A stretch of DNA of 64,000 nt. Origin: Streptomyces sp. NBC_01244 (lineage in GTDB: Bacteria; Actinomycetota; Actinomycetes; Streptomycetales; Streptomycetaceae). Positions 55,001 to 62,384 of the stretch are shown piece by piece (positions within the stretch are counted from its first letter, which is position 1; each line of letters opens with the position of its first letter). The notes beneath the pieces were generated by a model. It was not told the DNA's origin. It saw nothing but the letters and a program-made list of their open reading frames with translations, and searched no databases. The stretch is taken from assembly GCF_035987325.1 (NCBI RefSeq), contig NZ_CP108488.1, positions 9,238,001-9,302,000 on the forward strand. The letters run 5' to 3'. The position numbers and the translations under genes are program-made.

Positions 55001-56868
55001 TGTACGAGGTTGAGGCGGCGCTGCGCGTCGCCCACGGCCAGGTGGCGCGAGCCGGCCTTGAGAACCGCCGGCCGGTCGGCCGCCCGAACCGGGGTGCCGC
55101 AGCCGGCCGGCGCGGGCACGTCCTCGGTCACCGGCTCGGACCACTGCTCGGGAACGTGACCGGGCGTCGGTTCCCCGGACCGGACCGTGGCGACAGCGCA
55201 CTCGGCGTTCAGATAGCCACTGCCGAGCCGGCGCGGATCCGTACCCGGCATCGGCGGATCGCAGCTGGCCAGCAGTGCTCTGTGCGTCTCCTCGATCGCA
55301 AGGGGCCGGCCGGCGGCCTCGAACATCAGCGCCACCGTCCCGGTCACCGCCGGGGCAGCCATGCTCGTACCGGACATCCGCACGTACCCGGGGCCGTCCT
55401 CGTCCCCGCCGGGGTGGGAGCGTGCTCCGAGCACCATCACGCCGGGAGCCACCAGGTCGGGCTTCTGCCGGCCGTCGCGGGTCGGGCCGCAGGAGGAGAA
55501 CCGGCCCGGCGGACGGTCCGGGTCGTGCGCGTCGTACGCTCCGACCGCGAGGGTGCGGAACCCGTTGGCGATCGTGCCGAGTGTGGTGGCGGTGTCGACG
55601 TCCGACGCGTCGAAGCGTGCCTGGCAGCGCCGGCACCGGGAATCCCGCTCGATCCAGGCGTGTACCCGTCCGTCCACCACGTCGTCCGCGTCCAGTGTGA
55701 CGTCCCAGCCTTCCACCGCGCGGTCCGCTTCGAGGAAGAGGGAGAGCTGGTTGTCGCCGTTGTTGGGGTCGCAGGCCCGGTGGTAAACACGGCCCACGTC
55801 CCGGCCGTCGATCGTGATGGTGCCCTGTTCGCCGAGCGGTACGACGGTCCGGTGAGCGCCGTCGGACGTGGCCACCGTGACCGTCAGCCGGTCGCGGCCG
55901 GGGTACCAGAGGTCGACCTCGTTGAGGGTGACGTCGTCCGGTTCCACCGCGACGCGGAAGGTACGGGCCTCTCCCGGGCGCAGCCGCCAAGAGGCATGGG
56001 TCCGCCGCTGGAAGTAGTTGCCGCAGCTCTGTACGACGGCGCGGCCGGGTGCCGCGCCGACCAGGTGGTCGAGGGCCTGTTCGAGGAGCTGCCGGCCGGT
56101 GTGTTCGCCCGCGTGCCGGCCCAGGCTGAGGTTGATCACACAGGGTCGGTCCCCGGCCACCTTGAAGATCATCGCGCAGGCGTCCAGCAGCTCCCCCGAG
56201 CTGCCCAGCGGCACCATTGCTCCACCGGGCTGTTGGGGCAGGCTGACCGCGATGATGTCGGCCGCGGGCGCCATGCCGGGCCGACCGCCGCCCAGGCCGT
56301 TCCCGGCGGCGATGCTCAGGGTGTGGGTGCCGTGCGCGCCCAGCCCCGCGTCGAAGTCGGTCGGGTGGTACCCGAGGGCACCGTAGGGGTCGGGCTGCTC
56401 GAGGGCGGCGTCGATGTGGGTGGCGGTGAACAGCCGGCCCGGCCCGGACGGCCCCGCCGGACGCTGGTCCCACAGAGCCAGCAGCCGGGTCCGCCCGTCC
56501 GGGTGCCGGAAGTCCGGGTGCGCGAAGTCGAAACCCCAGTCGACGATCCCGATCACGACGCCCCGGCCGGTCTCCCGGAGGTCCGGGCGGATGCGGTCGT
56601 TCGGCGCCGTGGGCCCGGACCCGTCGGCCGCCGGGGGCGGCTCGACGTCCGGTGTGTAGAGCCGCGGGGCCTTGACGCTCAGCGTTGCGGGGTCGGCCCA
56701 CAGGCCGGCGATGTCCCGGCGCCGGACCCGCACGGTGGCGATGTCGCCGAAGGCGTTGACGACCCGCACCGAAGCCGGCGGCCGGTGCGGGTCCCGCAGC
56801 CGCAGGATGACGCTGACCTCGTCGCCGGGATCACCGTGGCGGGCCAACTCGTACAGCGCCGGATCCAT
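52027..56868 (-). CDS. Subtilase / PG-binding / amine oxidase / DUF4056-like fusion
   Basis: Protein of 1613 residues with five parts. (1) Subtilisin-like protease, about 100-560: Asp110 in GIVDWGFDFAHPDF, His182 in GAHGTHTLSIAAGN, Asn284, Ser502 in MSGTSMAAPAVTG. (2) Peptidoglycan-binding-like domain, about 610-682, then a run of prolines. (3) FAD amine oxidase, about 711-1160: VAVIGSGFAGLMAAWRL, ADRLGGRVRT, and FFAGEQASPGFFGYMEGAL. (4) A second peptidoglycan-binding-like domain, about 1238-1312, then another proline run. (5) A DUF4056-like C-terminus, about 1355-1613 (NIVYTGRAGFVDFGHLWDT; ISSFSPEDLCSNYLGT). No signal peptide is seen. It is the last gene of a five-gene operon, 30 bases after the PASTA gene. 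The combination is not one I know. Confidence 0.85.
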   Translation of the reverse strand: MDPALYELARHGDPGDEVSVILRLRDPHRPPASVRVVNAFGDIATVRVRRRDIAGLWADPATLSVKAPRLYTPDVEPPPAADGSGPTAPNDRIRPDLRETGRGVVIGIVDWGFDFAHPDFRHPDGRTRLLALWDQRPAGPSGPGRLFTATHIDAALEQPDPYGALGYHPTDFDAGLGAHGTHTLSIAAGNGLGGGRPGMAPAADIIAVSLPQQPGGAMVPLGSSGELLDACAMIFKVAGDRPCVINLSLGRHAGEHTGRQLLEQALDHLVGAAPGRAVVQSCGNYFQRRTHASWRLRPGEARTFRVAVEPDDVTLNEVDLWYPGRDRLTVTVATSDGAHRTVVPLGEQGTITIDGRDVGRVYHRACDPNNGDNQLSLFLEADRAVEGWDVTLDADDVVDGRVHAWIERDSRCRRCQARFDASDVDTATTLGTIANGFRTLAVGAYDAHDPDRPPGRFSSCGPTRDGRQKPDLVAPGVMVLGARSHPGGDEDGPGYVRMSGTSMAAPAVTGTVALMFEAAGRPLAIEETHRALLASCDPPMPGTDPRRLGSGYLNAECAVATVRSGEPTPGHVPEQWSEPVTEDVPAPAGCGTPVRAADRPAVLKAGSRHLAVGDAQRRLNLVHAEALVGGRPGLPNAPLSVDCVFGTRTRAAVVAFQQRAFPGKPDEHDGRIGPRTWAALEARVSPPPPPPPPPPPPPPPRPDKDPCLLTNLRVAVIGSGFAGLMAAWRLSSDGAQVTVFEAADRLGGRVRTDRSLVPGKVVEAGAELIGENHPTWIALARRFKLKLTELTPKEKYRAKGLKVRLRFGNTDVSEPERVRLEAKVKQVQRKIGAEARAIDALRPWTSKDAAKLDTISLATRLDDRDMFGPASSPARHLFEFITENDQCIGLDKQSYLGFLTAVKAHSVGGNMLAYWDLTETHRCEGGNDQLTTALAASLKDVRLGTEVTGIDVRDDGVRVTVRSSGGSRTADFDFAVLAAPPTVWPSINGSTPFKPADYAIQHGPAVKFLSAFDRDSWSADKLAPSALWDRIGSVWEGTDRQPKPPGFALTVYSGGQFVRDAKTYAAELPKIYPSYTTNVKKSTLVDWPHEPFICTGYAVPGVGQVTTVAKNLSAPYQKRLFFAGEQASPGFFGYMEGALQSGALASHRVTAAWRMMCGRPHTTHLAVAELAPWIGTEAAESEAGTMRLGGLRDRWDDDAPDVYYEDSGPGYGEAIGPCPDVPVPPSARPALLALHSRHPAVRSAQRRLNVIHADELAAGRPGITGTPLVDDCVFGAKTFAVVVAFQKLAFPGRPAEHDGRIGPKTWAALDAGLAPPPPPPPPPPPPPPPPPFVPPTPPSPKLAAAKPVRRPCCALTPLFLIGSGGVGKHSDAAPNIVYTGRAGFVDFGHLWDTCDVTAFAYQEIHRAGGAKGAKINTGEGEATLTSTVPPREWMEVARSIAYDDALAHEIATYPDGAGACNFQLFNQHISSFSPEDLCSNYLGTVVAERAILAGGPFVPEAERQAAALLASLDAQSAAETQAAFAMIQKRWVDVSLSINNTCFLKRRNFLSVPWQTGHKSDKLTPSFVVEQFRFGATYDYKHVLGPTRATFNADIAAIKAAARKQYGPDFATP

Positions 56869-56898
56869 CCTGGACTGCTCCGATCACTCCGCCGTGCC

Positions 56899-57351
56899 TT
56901 ATCGCTTGTCTGTGTCGCCGCGATGTCCCACCGCGCGGTGGATCTCGTCGAGTTTGCCGAGGACGGCGACGTGCCGCGCCTTCGCACTGCGCTCGGTCTC
57001 CAGGAGGGCCACCATTTTGATCAGGTGGTCCAGCTTCCTGTCGAGGTAGACCGGACTGGGCAACGTCGTCACCACGTACAGGGTCACGACCGAGCCCGCC
57101 GACTGGATGGTTCCGGCGGGGGGCGCGAGACTGAAGACGGTGTCGGGCGTTCCGTCGGTGATGACCTCGCACACCTGCGGGACCAGCCCGAGGGACCTGA
57201 GCCTCTTCTCGGCCTTCGTCCGGGACCGGCCCACCAGATCGATGGGGATGCCCACCCGCGTCCCGGCCGGGGCGCAGCCATTGGAGGTGGCGGTGCTGCT
57301 GGGAATGGCGGTGCCGGTGACCGCACCGGAGCCGAATGTCAGCGTACCCAT
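56899..57351 (-). CDS. PASTA domain protein without membrane anchor
   Basis: Protein of 150 residues. A PASTA-like domain covers about 40-95: IDLVGRSRTKAEKRLRSLGL, LAPPAGTIQSAGSVVTLYVV. PASTA domains normally bind peptidoglycan outside the cell on kinases and penicillin-binding proteins; here there is no signal peptide or membrane helix. The C-terminal 45 residues form a basic helix, probably coiled coil (LDRKLDHLIKMVALLETERS). ATG at 57351 starts seven bases after the stop codon of the preceding gene in the operon. It probably helps place the downstream fusion protein, which carries two peptidoglycan-binding-like domains. Confidence 0.78.
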   Translation of the reverse strand: MGTLTFGSGAVTGTAIPSSTATSNGCAPAGTRVGIPIDLVGRSRTKAEKRLRSLGLVPQVCEVITDGTPDTVFSLAPPAGTIQSAGSVVTLYVVTTLPSPVYLDRKLDHLIKMVALLETERSAKARHVAVLGKLDEIHRAVGHRGDTDKR

Positions 57352-57358
57352 CTGCGCC

Positions 57359-57922
57359 TCACTTCTTGGTCAGCATCGACAGCAGGACAAGGTTCATGAT
57401 CATGTCGCCGCCGCCCAGTCCGCCCTTGCCCGGTTCGCCGCCGCTCATGCCCGGCATGAGCAGCATGAACGGCAGGATTCCGGCCATCGGGCTCTGTGAC
57501 GGGGCGAGCACCTTGACCGGCCTGCCGTCGAGGTCTGCCTCCACCGTCTCCTGGCTGAGCATCGGCATCAGCAGGCCGAGCATCTTTGTCTGCTGGAGAT
57601 CGGCCCGGATCGCTTCGGCGCTCTTCCTGCGCTCCTCGGCTTCCTTGCGGACGGACGCGGCCAGCCTGTTCTGCCCGGTGGTGAGCGAGGTCGTCCGCGA
57701 CTCCAGGGACTTGACCGCGGTGCCCAGAGTCTCGATCTTGCCGTCCAGGTTGCGGACCGAGGTCTGCAACTGGACCTGTGAGGCCGGTGTCGGGGTGTTC
57801 CTCGGGATGAAGCTGCTGCGTCGAGTGGGCGTGCGCACCAGTTGGCGCGGCGGTGTGGCCTCTTCGTATTCGTCGTACTCGATGCTGTCGAGCAGCCCAT
57901 CGAGCTCGTCGTACCCGCTCAT
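57359..57922 (-). CDS. Coiled-coil operon protein, unknown function
   Basis: Protein of 187 residues. The start is acidic (ELDGLLDSIEYDEYEEA), followed by a basic Thr/Pro stretch, then a long helix with heptad character (VRNLDGKIETLGTAVKSLES to EERRKSAEAIRADLQQTKM, about 58-125). The C-terminus is hydrophobic and Gly/Met-rich (GILPFMLLMPGMSGGEPGKG; MIMNLVLLSMLTKK), like a membrane-touching tail. Its ATG overlaps the stop of the gene before it (ATGA), so it is translationally coupled. No family recognised; it looks like a structural or scaffold part of the operon's product. Confidence 0.7.
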   Translation of the reverse strand: MSGYDELDGLLDSIEYDEYEEATPPRQLVRTPTRRSSFIPRNTPTPASQVQLQTSVRNLDGKIETLGTAVKSLESRTTSLTTGQNRLAASVRKEAEERRKSAEAIRADLQQTKMLGLLMPMLSQETVEADLDGRPVKVLAPSQSPMAGILPFMLLMPGMSGGEPGKGGLGGGDMIMNLVLLSMLTKK

Positions 57923-58437
57923 TGCTGTGTCCTTTCGCGCTGGGACGGTGGTCCGGTGGTGACGGTGGGGGCAACCCGCCGGTGCAGGCGGGCGAACAGG
58001 ACAACGGCCGGGCGGACCAGCCGGTTGAAGAGACTGGGCTCGGGCGCGGTGAAGCCCGGCGCGCCGCGGCCCCGGCACCACCGGCAGGCGTCGTCGCCGC
58101 CGAAACACGCGGGGCACGCGCCGAGCGCGGCGGCCAGGTCGTCGAGCAGGCCGTACGCGGCGTCCAGCTGGTCGGTCAGTTCGTCCACCCGGCGGCGCAG
58201 GCTCTCCTCGCGCTCATGACGTTCGGCGAGCCGGAGCTCCGCCTGGGCCTCCAGCCGCTCGGCTTCCTCGGCCGCCGCCAGGTCTCGCTGCAGCTGCGCC
58301 TCACGCTGGCTGAGCAACTGCGCGATCTGGGGGGCGGAGCCGGTGAGGCCGGCCAGGCCGCCGGGCGGCTCGTCCGCCGCCGCGGCATCACCGGCAAGCT
58401 GCTGCCGGAGCAGTTCGAGCATCTGCAGACTGGTCAC
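57919..58437 (-). CDS. Coiled-coil protein with Cys knuckle, unknown function
   Basis: Protein of 172 residues. A long helical coiled coil (REAQLQRDLAAAEEAERLEA to RRVDELTDQLDAAYGLLDDL, about 44-100) is followed by a Cys-rich knuckle, CPACFGGDDACRWCRGRG, whose CxxC pairs resemble the zinc repeats of DnaJ. The tail is basic (LVRPAVVLFARLHRRVAP). GTG at 58437 overlaps the stop of the first operon gene (GTGA), and its own stop overlaps the next ATG, so all are tightly coupled. No family recognised. Confidence 0.7.
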   Translation of the reverse strand: MTSLQMLELLRQQLAGDAAAADEPPGGLAGLTGSAPQIAQLLSQREAQLQRDLAAAEEAERLEAQAELRLAERHEREESLRRRVDELTDQLDAAYGLLDDLAAALGACPACFGGDDACRWCRGRGAPGFTAPEPSLFNRLVRPAVVLFARLHRRVAPTVTTGPPSQRERTQQ

Positions 58438-59354
58438 CGGGCATGCACCAGATCGTGGAAGCGGGCGGCGAATTCCTCGTGGTCGGCCAGGTCGTCGAAG
58501 TCCGGTTCGGCGAACTCACCGAACCCGTAGGTTTCGTCGCCCTCTTCGAACTCGGCGAACTCGGCGAATCCGACCGCCTCTTCGTACTCCCCGGCGGTTC
58601 CGTGGGCGCATCCGCAGGCGCCGGGCTTCTCGGATCCGTGGCCCTCGGCTTCTTCCTGCTCCGCGCCGACCAGGAGGCCCAGTAGTCGACCTGCCTGTTG
58701 GTCGTCCGTCGATTCGTCGGACTCCGTGTCGGTCGCCCACTCCGCCTCGGCCTCCTTCGCGAGGGTGCCGAGCAGCCCTGCGAAGGTGTGGGCGGATACC
58801 GGGACCTGCCCACGGCCGACGGGGATCGAGGGATTCCGGCCGCCGCGCAGGGCGGCCAGGGCCTGGGCCATCTCCGGTCGGCCCAGCAGAGCCGTGAGGG
58901 TGCTCGATGCGGGGCCGCCCCGGCCGCCGGCCAGGCTCAGTAGGCCCGAGGTCAGCGCGCCCCGCCCGGTCAGTGCGCCGGCCGTGTTGAGCGCGCCGCC
59001 GAGGAGACCGCCGATTTCGCGGCCGCCCCGGCCGCCATACCGCTTGAGCGCCGACCCGGTGGCGCCGAGCAGTGCCCCGCCCAGAGCGCCGAACGGGCCC
59101 AGGGCGCTGCCGGCGGCGGCTCCTTGGAGGAGCCCGGGGCCCACGGCCGAGGCGATCTTGCCGACACTCTTGGCAGCCTTCGCCAGCGTTCTGCCGAAGC
59201 CTTTGAAGAATTCCTCATACTCCGCGAGGGTGACGCTCTCGCCGAATGCCTCCGAGAACGCCTCCTCGAGTTCGCCGTCGGAGAGCCCCGCGTACCGGGG
59301 ATCGAGCACCTCGCGTAGATGCGGGTAGTACGTACCCGCAAATGATTCCGTCAT
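58434..59354 (-). CDS. Glycine-rich first gene of the five-gene operon
   Basis: Protein of 306 residues. It starts with an acidic helical part (HLREVLDPRYAGLSDGELEE; FGESVTLAEYEEFFKGFG), then a long Gly/Ala/Leu-rich part (AVGPGLLQGAAAGSALGPFG; LGGALLGATGSALKRYGG; LTGRGALTSGLLSLAGG) with glycine-zipper character that could insert in or coat a membrane. The C-terminal 120 residues are very acidic with a CGCAHG motif. GGAGGACCGG precedes the ATG at 59354; the open frame reaches 59582 but that part is not protein-like. It heads an operon of overlapping genes. No family recognised. Confidence 0.72.
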   Translation of the reverse strand: MTESFAGTYYPHLREVLDPRYAGLSDGELEEAFSEAFGESVTLAEYEEFFKGFGRTLAKAAKSVGKIASAVGPGLLQGAAAGSALGPFGALGGALLGATGSALKRYGGRGGREIGGLLGGALNTAGALTGRGALTSGLLSLAGGRGGPASSTLTALLGRPEMAQALAALRGGRNPSIPVGRGQVPVSAHTFAGLLGTLAKEAEAEWATDTESDESTDDQQAGRLLGLLVGAEQEEAEGHGSEKPGACGCAHGTAGEYEEAVGFAEFAEFEEGDETYGFGEFAEPDFDDLADHEEFAARFHDLVHAR

Positions 59355-59784
59355 CCGGTCCTCCGTTCGCATCGGCCCAGAGGGCAGGCAGCGGGTGGAG
59401 GGGATCACGATAGGAGAGGGGGGATTGTCCGACACGCCGTATATGTTACTTATCTCAGGCGGGTGCCGGACAAGGATCGACCGTCTGGGGGAGAAGTCGC
59501 AGGCGACGGGGTGTCCGCCTGTAGGGGGCCGAACTGGGCCTCGCTCGGGTTGGCCCGCGACGCGCTGGTCGGTGTCAGGCATGACTCGGTTGACTCCTTC
59601 CAGGTGTGAGTGCGCTGGAAGGAGAGAGGAACAGATTCCCGAGGCCGGAGGTGTGACCTACGCGACGCCATTTGTTCTACATGTCAGGATTCTCCGTGAA
59701 TAATCCTAGGATGTGGCCCTACAGGTCAGGGGCCTCCACCCGGTCGTGCTGTCCGCACCAGTCCGGACTGTAGGGAAGGCGCGC
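59355..59784. promoter_or_regulatory. Divergent control region with inverted repeats
   Basis: This 430-base gap lies between the five-gene operon and the truncated kinase gene. It holds CTCCTTCCAG at 59594-59603 with its exact complement at 59615-59624 (ten-base stem, 11-base loop), AGGATT at 59686-59691 with its complement AATCCT at 59702-59707, and a ten-base palindrome ATCCTAGGAT at 59703-59712. It is more A+T-rich than its surroundings. Both promoters must lie here; the repeats may be operators. Confidence 0.45.
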
Positions 59785-60123
59785 ATGACGGGCACGGATG
59801 ATGCCGCCGACCGGGCAATCGCCGGGCGCTATCGGCTGCAGCGCAGGCTCGGTGCCGGCGGCATGGGACGGGTCTGGCTTGCCTACGACGAGGAACTGGC
59901 GTGCGACGTAGCCCTCAAGGAGATCGCCGTCCCACCCAACACCCCCAAGCAGGACTTGGAAGCCCGCATCGCCAGAGCCCGCGGCGAAGCACGACACACG
60001 GCCCGGCTGCGCGGCAACCCTCACGTGGCGACGGTATATGACATCGTCGAAGACGAGGGCCTCCCCTGGATCGTCATGGAATACGTACTCGGCGCTAGTA
60101 GGGCTCCGTTAGGTCATTCTTGA
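59785..60123 (+). pseudogene. Ser/Thr protein kinase, truncated by insertion sequence
   Basis: The first 103 or so residues of a Hanks-type kinase: YRLQRRLGAGGMGRVWLAYD is the ATP-binding glycine loop, VALKEIAVPP carries the catalytic Lys, and VYDIVEDEGLPWIVMEYV is the hinge. The kinase sequence ends at the CTAG at 60095, where the insertion sequence begins, and the frame closes inside it at 60123. The HRD, DFG and substrate-binding parts are missing, and none of them is found on the far side of the element, so the gene is not simply interrupted but has lost its 3' end. Confidence 0.9.
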
Positions 60124-61528
60124 TCTTTGGGTGGCCTGTGGTCTGTTGGGGAGGGGTTGGTGGCAGGTGGTGCAGATGCCGGTCCAGCACCTCAGGATGT
60201 TTTGGAGGGCGTCGAGGGTCTGGTAGAAGGTGAGGCCGGTCCTGGGACTTTTGGGGTCAGTCGCTGTTCGGTGAGGAATGCCTGGGCCGCGGTGACGAGG
60301 GTGACGTGGTGGTGCCAGCCGGGCCAGGACCGTCCCTCGAAGTGGTCCAGGCCCAGGCCGTGCTTGAGTTCGCGGTAGTCGTGGTCGATGCGCCAGCGGA
60401 CCTTGCCTAAAAGCACCAGCTCGGTGATTGGGGTGTCGGCAGGGAGGCTGGAGAGCCAGTAGTCGGTGGGGGCTTCAGCGCCGTCCGGCCACTCGACCAG
60501 TAGCCAGCAGTCAGGCAGGACCCCGTCCCACCAGCCTTGACCGGAGGAAGCAGCGGCTTTGATCGGACGCTCCACGGCCTTGCCGGCGGGCCGGACGCGC
60601 ACGGCGGCGAAGCGGGACTTCAGCCGGCCTCGGGTGCCCTGCCGCCAAGTGACGGTGGTGAACGCCTTCGGCCCGAGACCTGCGGACAGGGTTGCCATCG
60701 ACGGTGCGGGGTGTCGGTAGCGAGGCTGGGGCCAGCAGCCGACCGGCCCGTTGCGGGGTGGTGCTTCGGGCTCAGCGTCGAGCGGATGGGCACTTACGTC
60801 CGCCCGGACGGCCAAGACGTAGTGGATTCCGCGGTCGGTGAGTGCGGCCCGGAAGTATGCGTTGGTGCCGTATGCGGCGTCTGCCACCACGACCGGAGGG
60901 CTCATGTCCCACTCGGCCAGCGTGTCGAGCATGTCCAGGGCCAACCGCCATTTCTCCCGGTGCGTGACCTCGGACGGGACGCGGGTGGAAGTCCTGCGAT
61001 CGTCGTCCGCTTCCCATGATCGAGGCATGAACAGCCTCCACTGCAGCGGGCAGGAGGCGGTGTCCGTTGCGGCGTGGACGCTGACAGCGACCTGGCAGTT
61101 GGCGCGTTTGCCCAGAGCTCCGCAGTACTGCGGAGCCACCCCGACCGACATTCTTCCGTCTTTGGGCAGCGACACATCGTCGATCACCCAGGCCGTCGGA
61201 GCGATGGGCGGCAGCATGCGTTCACAGATCCGGCGCTGCACCGGCACCGGATCCCAGGTGGACTGGTTCACGAACTGCTGCAGGTTCTGCTCGTTGCCGT
61301 CCGGCAGCCGAGCGGCCATGGCCTGGATCGACTTCCGGCGGCCGTCCAGCATCAGGCCACGCAGGTAACAGTCGCCCTTGGCCCGCTGGTCCTTGCGCCT
61401 CAGAGAGGCGAACACGTCAGTCACATACGACGCCAACTCAGCCCGTACACGGTCCACTTCGCGTGTATCCACACATCCGACATGCCCGCCCACGAGCAGC
61501 CCGAACCGGAAGACCTAACGGAGTCCTA
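60099..61528. mobile_element. IS701-type insertion sequence, complete
   Basis: A 1430-base element with one transposase gene. Its ends are inverted repeats of 17 bases: TAGGGCTCCGTTAGGTC at 60099-60115 and, inverted, GACCTAACGGAGTCCTA at 61512-61528, differing at one position. CTAG flanks it on both sides (60095-60098 and 61529-61532), as expected for this group, which targets and duplicates CTAG. The element looks intact and able to move. The genes on its two sides do not match each other. Confidence 0.92.
60192..61493 (-). CDS. IS701 family transposase
   Basis: DDE transposase of 433 residues. The catalytic acids are visible: Asp in TAWVIDDVSLPKDGR, Asp in VVVADAAYGTNAYFR and Glu in the YRELKHGLGLDHFEGRSW signature, which marks the IS701/DUF4338-like group. 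The start is probably GTG at 61493; a GTG seven codons later (VDTREVDRVR) is equally possible. The frame is open to its end, so the enzyme is likely active. It cuts and inserts the element carrying it. Confidence 0.93.
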   Translation of the reverse strand: MGGHVGCVDTREVDRVRAELASYVTDVFASLRRKDQRAKGDCYLRGLMLDGRRKSIQAMAARLPDGNEQNLQQFVNQSTWDPVPVQRRICERMLPPIAPTAWVIDDVSLPKDGRMSVGVAPQYCGALGKRANCQVAVSVHAATDTASCPLQWRLFMPRSWEADDDRRTSTRVPSEVTHREKWRLALDMLDTLAEWDMSPPVVVADAAYGTNAYFRAALTDRGIHYVLAVRADVSAHPLDAEPEAPPRNGPVGCWPQPRYRHPAPSMATLSAGLGPKAFTTVTWRQGTRGRLKSRFAAVRVRPAGKAVERPIKAAASSGQGWWDGVLPDCWLLVEWPDGAEAPTDYWLSSLPADTPITELVLLGKVRWRIDHDYRELKHGLGLDHFEGRSWPGWHHHVTLVTAAQAFLTEQRLTPKVPGPASPSTRPSTPSKTS

Positions 61529-61537
61529 CTAGGGCAG

Positions 61538-62296
61538 ATGCCTCGCCCCCTGGTCGACCAGCACACGATCCTCCACCCGGGGGAGGCCGTCCCCACGGAG
61601 GCGGACGCGCCCACGTACACCCGTACGGACCTCGAGGTGTCCGAGGGCACGGCACAACACCTGCGTGACAAGTCTGCGCCCGCCAACACCAGCCGCAACT
61701 ACGCCAGTCAGCGCGGGAAGTTCGCCGAGTGGTGCGAGGAGATGGGCCGGGTCGCTCGGCCCCGCACGACGGCCACGTACGTGGAACGGGTCGCCGGCCT
61801 CATCGCCCGCGAGATGACACAGAACACCATCCGCACCTACATGTTGGGGGTCCGCACATGGATGCCTGAGGACCGCCGCCCCGGCACGACCGAGGAACGC
61901 GGCATTTGCGCGGATTACCGCAAGGAGTGGGGCAAACGCAACCGCGTCCGTAAAGCTCCGGCCATCACCGAGCCGATGCTGCACGCCATGGTCGACACCT
62001 GCGACCTCCACTTACCGGCCGGCCTCCGGGACCGCTGCACGCTCCTGGTCGGCCGGGGCGCCCTGAACCGCCGCATCGAACTGGCCGACCTGAACATCGC
62101 CGACATCGAGGTCGAGGACGGCGGGGTCGACCTGTGGATCGCGGACGCCGGCGCCGACCCGACGCACCAGGGCCGCTGGAAACCGGGCTCGGCCACGGTA
62201 AAGCGCGAGTACCTCGACCGCGCCCAATCTCGCGCCCAAAACCCCCGGCGTCAGGTCCGGGCCAACCGCCGCAGTGCCGAACCGCACGCGCAGTGA
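61538..62296 (+). pseudogene. Tyrosine integrase with internal deletion of catalytic core
   Basis: The N-terminal SAM-like arm domain is well kept (SAPANTSRNYASQRGKFAEW; REMTQNTIRTYMLGVRTWMP), as is the start of the catalytic domain with the first Arg (GRGALNRRIELADLNIADIE). After VDLWIADAGADPTHQGRWKP the protein jumps to what looks like a normal integrase end (GSATVKREYLDRAQSRAQNP). About 100 or more residues with the His-x-x-Arg and His motifs are missing, though the frame stays open. ATG at 61538 lies six bases after the flanking CTAG of the insertion sequence. It cannot recombine DNA alone. Confidence 0.8.
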
Positions 62297-62330
62297 GCGG
62301 TGTCCGGTTCGCCTGGGGCCGGCCCAAACG

Positions 62331-62376
62331 CAACGTTGGCCTGCATGACCGATCAAGGTCACACAGGCCAACGTTG
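62331..62376. repeat. Large two-part hairpin after the integrase
   Basis: CAACGTTGGCCTG at 62331-62343 pairs with its exact complement at 62364-62376; inside, TGACC at 62346-62350 pairs with GGTCA at 62357-62361 around a six-base loop. It lies between the converging integrase and immunity genes, so it may be a shared terminator. Its place just past an integrase gene also makes an attachment or recombination site possible. Confidence 0.75.
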
Positions 62377-62384
62377 GGGGGTAG

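Noticed and set aside
54385..57399. Thousand-codon open frame on the plus strand opposite the fusion protein
   Set aside because: No domain motifs, Arg/Val/Gly-rich; the minus-strand gene has intact catalytic motifs in order.
61538..62296. Functional tyrosine integrase
   Set aside because: The frame is open but the core His-x-x-Arg region is missing between well-matched N- and C-terminal parts.
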